Shown: positions 49,228 through 57,995 of the stretch, piece by piece | Numbering within the stretch: the stretch's first letter is position 1 | How the letters are laid out: each line of letters opens with the position of its first letter | Assembly (NCBI GenBank): GCA_009767595.1 | Contig: VSDK01013179.1 | Span: 547,255-611,254 of the forward strand | Reading direction: 5' to 3' | DNA length: 64,000 nucleotides | Origin: Symbiodinium kawagutii | Taxonomy: Eukaryota; Sar; Dinophyceae; Suessiales; Symbiodiniaceae | Position numbers and translations under genes: made by a program | The notes under the pieces: model-generated | What the model saw: the letters and a program-made list of their open reading frames with translations, nothing else | Databases searched by the model: none | Told to the model about the DNA's origin: nothing

Positions 49228-49320
49228 CTTGATGCGTCACAAAGCCAGGAAAACCCTCCCTTGCCGGGAGCTGCAGACCTATCCGTATGGCTTCTGGTCG
49301 CGACTCCACGTCTGCTAGAG
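49228..49320 (-). CDS. Candidate exon
   Basis: The minus frame reads ADVESRPEAIRIGLQLPARE then GFPGF, helix-prone and moderately GC-rich. Confidence 0.38.
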
Positions 49321-49892
49321 CAACCTAGGTTGGGTGGCCATGGATATCATGAAAAAACGCTGCAGATCAGTCTCAACGATTCTGAGAATTGCTTGATTGT
49401 AGCCAGCCGCAAGTAACAAATCTGAACAAAGGGCACAAGGGTGATTGTTGACTTTGGTGAAGGTCAGTTTGGTGTGGAATTCGCGGATATGGTGACACAG
49501 TGAGGGATGTTGACATATGGCTGGGGATTTGATCCTGAGTAGAATTATATCATTATATAATGAAAACCAGGCGCTCCATCCAATGGTCCAGTTGCAATGC
49601 CGTGACTATCTCAACAACAGATTCATCACACATGCCACTTTTGGCGTGAGACCTACATCAAACACGGCCGCGGTTACATGTTCAGAACTGGCTCTACCAA
49701 AGTACGCTACAAACCAAAGATATCCACTCCAATAAGAGTGATACCCAAAAGCACTGATGGTAAAATGGGGGATCATGAACACTCAAAACAATCATCATCA
49801 ATATTGTTTTGGCAAATCTCAACAGCTATGATGCTCCAAAATCGTCTCGCTTAAGGACTCTTGGTTTTGAAGCTCGGCTGTGGCAGGCGGGG

Positions 49893-50044
49893 TTCCCATG
49901 ATGACCACGGTGTTTTCCACCACCAGAGTGGGAGTGCCACCGCCACACTGGAATTTTCACAACTAGCTGGGATTCCCATGATGACCACGGTGTTTTCCAC
50001 CACCAGAGTGGGAGTGCCACCGCCACACTGGAATTTTCACAACT
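49893..50044. repeat. 80-bp tandem duplication
   Basis: The 72-bp segment at 49893-49964 recurs without visible change at 49973-50044, with an 8-bp spacer. The length is not a multiple of 3, so any coding frame would shift. Confidence 0.95.
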
Positions 50045-50075
50045 CAACCCAATGCTGCCGGTGACACCCTATCAA

Positions 50076-50158
50076 GTGCCTTTCGGCCAGGCCACCATCA
50101 GAACTCGGGTGGCATCAGAGTTGCCCTCGGAATTCTCAGGGAAGATCGCCTTGGATCA
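50076..50158 (-). CDS. Candidate exon
   Basis: The minus frame reads KAIFPENSEGNSDATRVLMV then AWPKGT, bounded by in-frame stops on both sides. Short but protein-like. Confidence 0.35.
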
Positions 50159-50494
50159 AAATAGCGCACCCACTTGCTTGGTCTCCACAAATCACGCTGG
50201 GCAGGAGTGGTTGGCAGGCAGACCATTCGGAGATAGTGTTCACATACCTCCTTGCAATTGCAAAGCCTGATGTAGGGATCGCAACTCAAGTACAAGAGGT
50301 TGCTGACATGACCCAAAAAAAAAGAATCCGTTCAACCATATTTACCCTGATTCTCGTGTTTTATGGTCGTGTTTGTTCCATTGATTCCATGCTGTTCTCC
50401 CATTTCCTAGCCATTCACGCGGAAGCAGCCACGGAGTCCGGGCGAACAGCAGGTTCTGCTACGCTTAGATCCACCATATCAATCCACCACCCAC

Positions 50495-50668
50495 CCACCC
50501 ATGCTGCCATCAGCACCCGCGCTTCTTCGGCCATCTTCAAGGCCACTTCGCCATGGTTCAGCGTGAGCTCAGCACATGCTTCGCTCAGAGCGGCACAGGC
50601 ATTGCGCACCTCGGGGTCCTCGGATGACAAAATTTTGCTTCCTGCCAGGTGGCTTTGTAGAATCTCTT
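50495..50668 (-). CDS. Candidate exon, TPR-like (strong)
   Basis: The minus frame reads SSEDPEVRNACAALSEACAE then LTLNHGEVALKMAEEARVLM and AAW. The N-H-G-E-V-A-L-K-M-A-E-E-A-R-V-L stretch is a TPR second helix. It is the most upstream clear exon of the minus-strand series. Confidence 0.62.
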
Positions 50669-50791
50669 GGTGCCATGCTATGCACAACATGACTCAGTTT
50701 TGCACAACATTCCGTGACATTATTCTACACAGTATTTGTCTTGTTTTTTTCGTATATGCACATAGGCGCAGCACAACTGATATAGGATGAT

Positions 50792-50897
50792 GTATGGCCA
50801 AGTGGGGGATTCACCCCCAAAATGGATGGCTTATTACCAAAAATGATTCGGATCCGATGAGAACCTGGGGGTGCCTCTATTTTGAGAAACCACCATA
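50792..50897 (-). mobile_element. Inverted-repeat MITE, copy 9
   Basis: Right end CTATTTTGAGAAACCACCAT, core reversed (AATGGATGGCTTATTACCAA), left end AGTGGGGGATTCACCCCC. Belongs to the same family. Confidence 0.68.
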
Positions 50898-51015
50898 TGA
50901 TCAATAAGACCATTTCTTGTTGAAGTATGTGCTAGTCACATTGAAATCGCCATGTCGCAAGGGCACCCTTCTGGCCCTCGAGAAAGCTATGTGACTTGTA
51001 TGCACTTAACACTTA

Positions 51016-51200
51016 ACAAACAAACAAACAAACAAACAAACAAACAAACAAACAAACAAACAAACAAACAAGCTGACTAACTAACTAAATAACTAATTAG
51101 CTAAGTAGCTAACTAGCTAACTAACTAACTTCGTAGCTAGCTAACTCAGTAACAATTAAGTGATCGACTGACTGACGAACTGACTAACTGACTCTCTGAC
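51016..51200. repeat. Period-4 mosaic: (ACAA)n to (CTAA/CTAG)n to (CTGA)n
   Basis: About 14 perfect ACAA units, then drifting CTAA, CTAG and CTGA 4-mers with the period kept. The rest of 50900-52650 holds no supported gene. Confidence 0.9.
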
Positions 51201-52658
51201 AGTCAGAACCTATCTGATTTTTTGATATTGTTTGACAGTTTGATAAAATTTTGCTGACGAAGAACTGCGTTCAAAAGGGACAAAGTCAACTATTCACGTC
51301 ACACAAAAGAATTGACCCAACAAGTTCTATAGAGAAAACGTGTGACCAAAACGTAAGTCAGGGAATCGGTCGAAAGTTGAGGAATAGAACCCAGGCATGA
51401 CAAGAGAAAACTCAAGTCCGACTGTGATTTACCACGTGTCAGCTAAAAGTGAACAAAAATGAAACAAATCAAACACTGGGGCGCAATCAACCCATAAGAG
51501 TGCTCCGTGGACAAGATATGGATATAGACATAGATGCAAACTTGCGCATAGGCTCCCCAATCAAATTGCCATGTCACGTTGAGCGCCTCCACAATTAGAG
51601 GAATACCATTGGACCATCCGACTGCCGTTGCTAGTTTGATACGAAAACTTGCGTAGTTCATGAACACTACAACTATTCCTATGAAGGGATCAGCCATTCG
51701 AAGTCAAACATACCAAAGCCAATGGCTTAAAAGCGCCCCACTGGACAACTGAATGATCCCAAGCGTCATGGATTGGGAGCACAACCCCTGATGTAGATCT
51801 GCTCCAAGCTTGCTCACCCCAGCCCCTCACCTCCCAAACCACGTCTCCCTCCAAGTCACTGACTCGTCTTGCGACAAGGTCCGATACTTCGAACCTGTCC
51901 CACAATAACCACCCGTCTGCCAGCAGTGAGTCGATGACCGACCCCATGTAATGACACCCATCACCATGTTTGATCATGGCTCCTCTGTCCATCAACCAAG
52001 CCACCTGGATTCACCTGGTATCTTTCCAAGTCCGGAATTTTGGGGTCATTGTTGACATTAACAACAAGGACAGCACAAGCGGTGTGCCGCACCGCTGGTT
52101 TCCACTGGTACCCCGCCTATGTAAGTGATGGGCAGCTGAAGCAAGGTTCGCCCAGGTTCATAACCGCGGGAAATTCCCACCGGCATGGCACTCACAAAAC
52201 ACAACGAGGCAACACCACAAGAATCTTTGTTGGGCATTCAGTCTTAGCAAGCTACTTGCTGAGATCGGTGCTACAGCATGTTTCAGGTTTGTACTTGGAA
52301 CATGGATATTGCGTTCAATGCCTAGTAGATGATTTTAGTCGCGTATCATCACTGTTTGCTTGCAGCAAGTGTGTTTAGGTGCCATGTTCGGGTGCATGGC
52401 ACTTATGGTGTCAATTAAAAACACCGAGTTCGCACCAACACGATGGTGAAGTGGATGGGTGGTGTTTGATTTTTCCATGCAATCATCTCTCTATTTTGTA
52501 CAGCTGCGGTGACACGGCAAGGCAAGGAATCTAGTAGAAGGACGAAGGCATCTTTCCCCGGTATTTTGAAGAAACGAATTTTCAATGATGTGCAGGAAAT
52601 CTGTGGAAAGAACACTTGGGTAAATCTAATTCATGAAAACGTGGAAAAAAATTGGGTT

Positions 52659-52742
52659 TGAAAGGTTCCGGCAAAACCACTCGTGACACACAACTTGCAG
52701 TAGCAGCCTTTTTGTCGGGGGCATTCACGCAGCCTGGTGTTC
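52659..52742 (-). repeat. Split direct repeat B2 (3' terminus)
   Basis: 84 bp identical to 52985-53068. It forms the predicted 3' end of the element; 90 bp of unique sequence (52743-52832) separates it from A2. Confidence 0.9.
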
Positions 52743-52832
52743 AGGCTTAGGGTCTGGCCTAACCTGCGAAGATGCTTTGCACTGGGTGGGAGTGCATGAA
52801 GAGTCCGATGGCGAATGCACAGGGTGGGAAGT

Positions 52833-52984
52833 GCAAAAGATCGAAACACAACAACATGATTGACTTGAAGTGACATGTTATCTCTTGAAGATTCATGGTC
52901 ACATTCTTTTGAGCCACTCCTTATCCTGCAGCATGCAGGATTTTTGCCTGCACCATTTCATGTGTTATGCGAAGCACAACTGAC
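52833..52984 (-). repeat. Split direct repeat A2 (internal copy)
   Basis: 152 bp identical to 60020-60171, directly abutting B1 at 52984/52985. It contains the ATCCTGCA-GCA-TGCAGGAT palindrome at 52923-52941. Confidence 0.92.
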
Positions 52985-53068
52985 TGAAAGGTTCCGGCAA
53001 AACCACTCGTGACACACAACTTGCAGTAGCAGCCTTTTTGTCGGGGGCATTCACGCAGCCTGGTGTTC
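52985..53068 (-). repeat. Split direct repeat B1 (internal copy)
   Basis: 84 bp identical to B2. The pol stop codon (TGA, 53051-53053) lies inside it, so the last residues of Pol are encoded by the repeat. Confidence 0.9.
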
Positions 53069-56000
53069 CCCCCTTTCCAAGGCAAGTGAGCTGAGGACTT
53101 TGTCAAGGTCGGCAGAGTCTCTTGGGCAGCCAAGGTCGTAGAAACGTTTCAAGTCATTTCTTGAAGCTTCATCAGCGATGTTGGACGGCGAAGGTACCCT
53201 GGCGAACCAAGAGTTTATGCGGCAATCCTGTTCCCTTGATAGCACATGTTGAAGGATGATTTTTCCAACCGTATTATTGCTGTGGCAACTGATTAGATTA
53301 TCACGAACCGCATTGTTGTCAATGAAGAACATGACTTGAGCGCCGGCAGTTAAGTTGCCCCAAAGATACAACGCTAAGTACACAGCCAAAAACTCACATT
53401 CAAAGATCAAGGTTCTGGCCTTCTTTGGGTTCAAGGCCTCAAGATGCTCTTGGGTGAGTTTATGTGAGAAAAAGCGATGGATCTGGCCAGCTGGGTTTAT
53501 AAGGACTCCACCCAGTCCCGCAAACGGGCCAGACTCCTCGGGTTCGTAGCACGCATCAGTGAAGAACATCCAGGTATCGGCACCACTCAGTGACAGCACT
53601 CTCGGTTTGTCACTAAGCAAGATCTGATGGTAGACACTCAAACACATGATGGTGCCAGAAGACAGCTCAGCCGTTACACTATCGTATGCATGTCTTGTGA
53701 CTGCTCCCAAGCATGCCCTGGCAACCCGGCCGAAGAACTGACCGGCAGAGAACTGCATCCGACCTCGAAGCTGCAATGCACCTTGCTTTGAAAGGGAACC
53801 GGCATCAAGGATTTCCGAGATTGTCGATGATAGCTCCGATTTTCGAGATGGTGTGTTGTCGATGCTAACGGACCCCAAATGCATGTGAGAGAGATCTATG
53901 ACGACTCCCAAGGCTGTGCAACTACTTGCAAAGGGTGGGGCCTTCTTTCCGTCCTGCGCAAAGGTCCACCCGAGTAACTGCAACACGGTTTCTATGGTTA
54001 GAGTTACACTCCTGACATCGCACTGGGGGGCTATGGTCACAAAGTCGTCAAAAAAGTTACACCACAGGATGTGGAACAGTTTTGAGCAAACAAACCAAAT
54101 ACTATGCGCTATGCGAAGGAACGAGTGGACACTCCTAACACTGCCAAAAGGAAGGGCCAACATGCGAAAGAACTTGACCCGGCCCACGCCTGGATCAAGA
54201 GCTCCGATGCATGAGTACTCTAAAGACTTGGTGGACATATAGCACTGGCGATATGCGTTTTTCAAGTCAAAAGTTCTGATGGCCCAAGGGCCCATGGCAT
54301 CTTTCACGTGCATGCATTCAAGTATCAGGCCTGCTACTACATCTAGGGTGTGTGGTCTAGGTGACTCACCTGACTCCACGGTCAGGTTGACCGAAGATTC
54401 TGTAAAGTCGTCTATGCACCTCACCTTAGGGCCTTGCTGAATCCCGAATCTACGTGAAATGGGGTCGGCCAATGGTATGGCTGACAAAGGAATTTCCTCA
54501 GAGAGCCATCCCAGCTTTACCTCTTGTTGAGTCTGCTCCCATACGGCTGCAGCCACTGAAGGTTCCATTGGCACCGACATTCTTGATCCGATGGCACAAC
54601 GATCCCGTCGACTGCTATCCGAGAGGTCACCCATTGTCATCACTGCTGGGGTGAACTTTTTGGGCCACAAACCACTGTCGGGTATTGAACCCACCAGGTC
54701 AACTCCATGTAGGAACTCGTCCAACACACCCATATCATGATAATCGCAAGCTTCCAGCATCTCCTTCCACAGCAATAGCCGCTTGGCCTTTACGATCTTT
54801 TGTGCATGGGCAGGGAGCGTCCGATGGAGGGCTGCCTCATCCTCTGCTAGCTGCACTGCTCTGTTAAGCCAGTGTTTCACACTGCTGGCTCTGTCTGCTG
54901 CCCGCTGCGCTGCAGTGGTGCGCACATGATATTCCACAGCCTCCTTCAGAATCGAAGGAACATTGGTAGCCAACTCGCAAGGGTGACCTGCTTTTTGCGC
55001 CTCATCTATGAATTGCAACGGGTCCCAAGGAATTTGCCATGTTTGAGTCCTAAGTTCGTCGGGGTTGCTAGCACGGGCTTGGCTTAAGCTGAAACTATCT
55101 ATGTCTTTACCTGCCACACTTTGTGGGCTGGGTTTCTCACTGGTGACACTGGGGTTGCCACTGCTGGCACTTGACACACTTGTGTCCTTCACTTTCTCAC
55201 TTTCCACCTTGGTTGAGTCCTGCTCACTGGTGGTCACTTTGACCCTCTGGTTTGCCACTTTGGCTTCGTGTGCACTTTGCACAGCGGTGTCTGCACTTTG
55301 CAGCTTTTTGTTCCCCATGTCACCCCCTCTAACGGAATCAAAAACTGTGGTGAGCGAAAGTAACCGTGCATATTTAGGGATTACAGGGATAGGTGATGCA
55401 ACGCGAGGAGGAATTACAAAGTCACTTGAAAGCCGGGATCCCAAAGAAGTTGGTGGTAATAAGTTGACTGGACCTGTGACTTTCACAGTCCTGGCAAACT
55501 CTGGGACGATTGGCGGCAAGACGGATGCTTTTGGCTGCGATCCAGTCGAGGCCCGGATGCTTTGCAGCACCTGAGTGGATGACTGAGTGACTTGGCTGAG
55601 CACTTCAGGAGGTGGTATCATGCCTGCGTTGCAGAGCTCGACTACAAAGGCATGGGCGATGCACATGGCTAGAGCAAAGGGATATGCGGTTTCCTCTGCT
55701 GTTGCAAAACCTGTGGCGTTTCTACCCCATGGTTTATGGCGATGCGATGAACTAACTCCTGGGCACTTGAGGTTTATGTGAGCGAATGCTGGATGGCTGT
55801 ATGCTAACATGGTCTTCTTTTTCCTAGCACTTCCATACTGACAGGAGTGGAACGTGCAATACTTCATGCGACTAGCAACTTTGGTCCATGCACTTGTTGT
55901 CCACATAAAGCTATATTGAGGGTTTTCAACGGCCACTATGATGTTATTCTCAAGGCAAAAGGCGACGACTTCGGCTGTGACCTCGTACAGTGCGTTGGCT

Positions 56001-56143
56001 CTGCGCACACGTTCTTTGGCAACTGCACTCAAGGATGGGAGGCCGTTGGGACATTTGTCGGAGCGCAACGGCACAGGCCCGAGGTGCTTTGCTTTGCGCT
56101 TCTTCTTGTTTCCGCAGCCATTGTTGTAGTCGCTGTTTGCCAC
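53051..56143 (-). CDS. pol: Pol: methyltransferase C-part, reverse transcriptase, RNase H
   Basis: An open frame of about 1030 codons, counted from a GTG that is probably not a true start because the frame is entered from the upstream methyltransferase part. Residues 1-180 carry the second half of a C5-methyltransferase-like domain (AVENPQYSFMW, E73-N74-P75). Residues 190-350 are a Ser/Thr/Lys/Val-rich linker. RT spans about 530-770, with motif A FDLKNAYRQ (D626) and motif C FFDD (D699, D700), the second aromatic replacing the usual Y-x-D-D. RNase H spans about 855-1000, with FFTDA (D863), ECE (E915/E917), IDNN (D942) and IADEASR (D991) supplying the D-E-D-D set. All catalytic residues of RT and RNase H are present. 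This order (MT-RT-RH) and the absence of an integrase fit a tyrosine-recombinase retroelement. The frame ends inside B1. Confidence 0.88.
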   Translation of the reverse strand: MANSDYNNGCGNKKKRKAKHLGPVPLRSDKCPNGLPSLSAVAKERVRRANALYEVTAEVVAFCLENNIIVAVENPQYSFMWTTSAWTKVASRMKYCTFHSCQYGSARKKKTMLAYSHPAFAHINLKCPGVSSSHRHKPWGRNATGFATAEETAYPFALAMCIAHAFVVELCNAGMIPPPEVLSQVTQSSTQVLQSIRASTGSQPKASVLPPIVPEFARTVKVTGPVNLLPPTSLGSRLSSDFVIPPRVASPIPVIPKYARLLSLTTVFDSVRGGDMGNKKLQSADTAVQSAHEAKVANQRVKVTTSEQDSTKVESEKVKDTSVSSASSGNPSVTSEKPSPQSVAGKDIDSFSLSQARASNPDELRTQTWQIPWDPLQFIDEAQKAGHPCELATNVPSILKEAVEYHVRTTAAQRAADRASSVKHWLNRAVQLAEDEAALHRTLPAHAQKIVKAKRLLLWKEMLEACDYHDMGVLDEFLHGVDLVGSIPDSGLWPKKFTPAVMTMGDLSDSSRRDRCAIGSRMSVPMEPSVAAAVWEQTQQEVKLGWLSEEIPLSAIPLADPISRRFGIQQGPKVRCIDDFTESSVNLTVESGESPRPHTLDVVAGLILECMHVKDAMGPWAIRTFDLKNAYRQCYMSTKSLEYSCIGALDPGVGRVKFFRMLALPFGSVRSVHSFLRIAHSIWFVCSKLFHILWCNFFDDFVTIAPQCDVRSVTLTIETVLQLLGWTFAQDGKKAPPFASSCTALGVVIDLSHMHLGSVSIDNTPSRKSELSSTISEILDAGSLSKQGALQLRGRMQFSAGQFFGRVARACLGAVTRHAYDSVTAELSSGTIMCLSVYHQILLSDKPRVLSLSGADTWMFFTDACYEPEESGPFAGLGGVLINPAGQIHRFFSHKLTQEHLEALNPKKARTLIFECEFLAVYLALYLWGNLTAGAQVMFFIDNNAVRDNLISCHSNNTVGKIILQHVLSREQDCRINSWFARVPSPSNIADEASRNDLKRFYDLGCPRDSADLDKVLSSLALERGEHQAA

Positions 56144-56149
56144 TGTGTG

Positions 56150-56333
56150 TCAAAAGGTCAGCAGTGGAAATCGGTGCACATAAATTCTTAACCTTTACAT
56201 GATCGACTCCGAAGGCACTGCGAAGGTGTAGTTTCCTTAATGAAGCTGTTACTCTGGCAGTACCTGCAAAGATCTCTATGATGATAGCCTCTTCGAGGTT
56301 ACGTTGTGAAACATCCGCCAACCTATCTGACTG
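56150..56333 (-). pseudogene. N-terminal part of a C5-methyltransferase-like domain, out of frame with the rest
   Basis: Directly after the gag stop, in the same frame, the minus strand reads EAIIIEIFAGTARVTASLRK then LHLRSAFGVDHVK. This is the SAM-binding motif I (F-A-G-x-x) and the acidic residue of the next strand (G-V-D-H) of C5-methyltransferase folds. It continues to SGKQRLQQWLR and then loses sense, while the downstream frame picks up at KRKAKHLGPVPLRS. The catalytic PPC motif expected between them is missing, pointing to a deletion of length 3k+2 with a frame change. A host role, or a role in element methylation, is not implied by the sequence. Confidence 0.65.
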
Positions 56334-56336
56334 TCA
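56325..56336 (-). promoter_or_regulatory. Possible stop-codon readthrough site between gag and pol
   Basis: TGA followed by CAG TCA (minus strand) fits the stop-CARYYA context known to promote readthrough in some plant viruses. Gag and the methyltransferase start share the same frame across it, with no other stop. Confidence 0.45.
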
Positions 56337-57598
56337 GTTCTTGGGGCCCGCCTGGGCATCGTGATCGAACTCTGCATGCGGTGCCTGGCAATTTCTCCTG
56401 CAACACAGGCGCCATCCATTTCGACACTCCTCACCTGCCTTCGCATGAGGGCAACCATGGATGTTGAATCCAAAGCAGAGTCTTCTGTTGTGAACGTCGA
56501 TGGAAACATTGTCACGACCTTGCAATGCACGGGGAAGGATGTTTGTGGCACCTTTCCCTTTCGACTTGCTCTTGTTTTTTCCTTTGCCCTTCTCAGTGCG
56601 ATACGGTGCATTGCGATGAGGTGCTGACGGCTGGCTCGACTTGGATGGCTGTTCTGGTTTCGATGGCGCAGATGCTGGCTTGGGCAACGGCATCAGGTGG
56701 AAACCCACTTCATAGCTGCTCAGTGCTGGCAACAGTGCGTCAGACACAGGCTGTGCATTGAACCCATCGCGCCTGACGGAGATGTCCTCCTGGATGATCT
56801 TTGTGAAAACTGCTCGATCGGCTCGCAGAATTTGTTGCAGTGTGGGACGATTGTAATTTGTTGCAGGGTGGGACGAGTGTAATTTGCTGGCGCATCTCTT
56901 CTCATGTGCGCGAAGAGCATCATCAAATAACGCTCGTGGGTTTCCCACTGGATGATGTCTGCGAAGGCGTATGCAACGCCCCTTCGACGCAACGCTTCAA
57001 ATGTCTCTAGTTCAGTCTTGTTCGTGTAATCTGGCGTCTCGTTTTTCTCCTTAACCAGAAGTTTCTCTGCGTCTATCTCCAACTGTTTTGAACTCTTCAT
57101 CATTGTTATTTCCCATTCCCGTGATGGACATTTATCAGGGCTGATGTACTTCAATTGCCTTGACTCCCACTGTTGCGCAGTGAGGTCTAGTAGGGAATGG
57201 CTGGGCTCCATCTGACGCTCGATGAGAACGCCTCGCAGATTGTTCTTCAACTGGGTCATACGAGCTTCCCTTTCGACTTGTGGGAGTCTACGTGTAGATG
57301 AAGCCTCCGGGTTACTGATGGACTCCTTCAACTGGCTTAGAACCAACGTGTGACCGTCGAACAGTAGTCTCTTCAACACGCTGCCATCTGCAACAGTCAT
57401 CAAAGCTCCAAGGGTACGCTGTGCGAAGTCATCGAATTCAGTTTGAATCACGGGGACTCCAGGTTGTCCATGGCCGAATGCCAACTTTCCTAGCGTGGTG
57501 AACCCACTATTCACCAGGGCATTGAGTCCCCTGTCTGTCATGCCCATCTCCTGCGCCCTTTGACGCAGATGGGCCTGCGAGTCCACTATGGACGTCAT
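56334..57598 (-). pseudogene. gag: Gag with Cys/His-rich C-terminus, frameshifted by a 26-bp duplication
   Basis: Starts at ATG 57598-57596. The first ~245 codons are a helical, Lys/Glu/Gln-rich region (QLKNNLRGVLIERQMEPSHS, KQLEIDAEKLLVKEKNETPD). At 56831-56882 a 26-bp tandem duplication shifts the frame; the original frame would end in nonsense residues at about 56720. The other frame carries on through RADRAVFTKIIQEDISVRRD, a Pro/Ser-rich linker, a basic KGKGKNKSKSKGKG stretch and a Cys/His cluster (CFGFNIHGC...CRNGWRLCCRRNCQAPH) resembling the nucleic-acid-binding tail of Gag proteins. It ends at TGA 56334-56336. Functionally it would be the capsid or RNA-binding protein of the element. 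Confidence 0.75.
56831..56882. repeat. 26-bp tandem duplication in gag
   Basis: Copies 56831-56856 and 56857-56882 differ at two positions. Both encode the RPTLQQI region, and 26 is not a multiple of 3. Confidence 0.97.
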
Positions 57599-57995
57599 GG
57601 CTTGATCCTAAAGGAACAGCTTTGCGGTGACCACTTTGGTCGGTTTAGGCACTTTGCCATGTCACCTTGACATTTGACTGAAACTACAGCAACTTTAGCA
57701 GAGAGAGATATGCATTCCATGCTTCGACTTCGTGTTTGAATTTCACAACAGACCTTCCAGCAAGAAACAAGGAAAGAAGACTTGCCTTGAGATTGTCATG
57801 TCAATGTTTACCCCCGAAGAAAAAGACCTACCCGGGGAAGCAACTCGGGGTCCCCGGGGTACCTTCCCGGGTGACTCTTTTTGTAGAAGGCAAAAATGTT
57901 ACTGAGAGCTTTCTTGATATCTACTTTTCATATTGCAACTTCGTGATTTGGATTTACAGATGACCTGATCAGCGAAGACTGCACCTTTTTCCCTC
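57599..57995. other. Intergenic spacer between recombinase and gag, with a GC hairpin
   Basis: About 400 bp without an open frame. It contains a strong inverted repeat at 57829-57872 (ACCCGGGGAAG... CCTTCCCGGGT, one-base offset) with a GGGGTCCCC palindrome in the loop. It could serve translation of the downstream frame or mark RNA structure. Confidence 0.5.
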
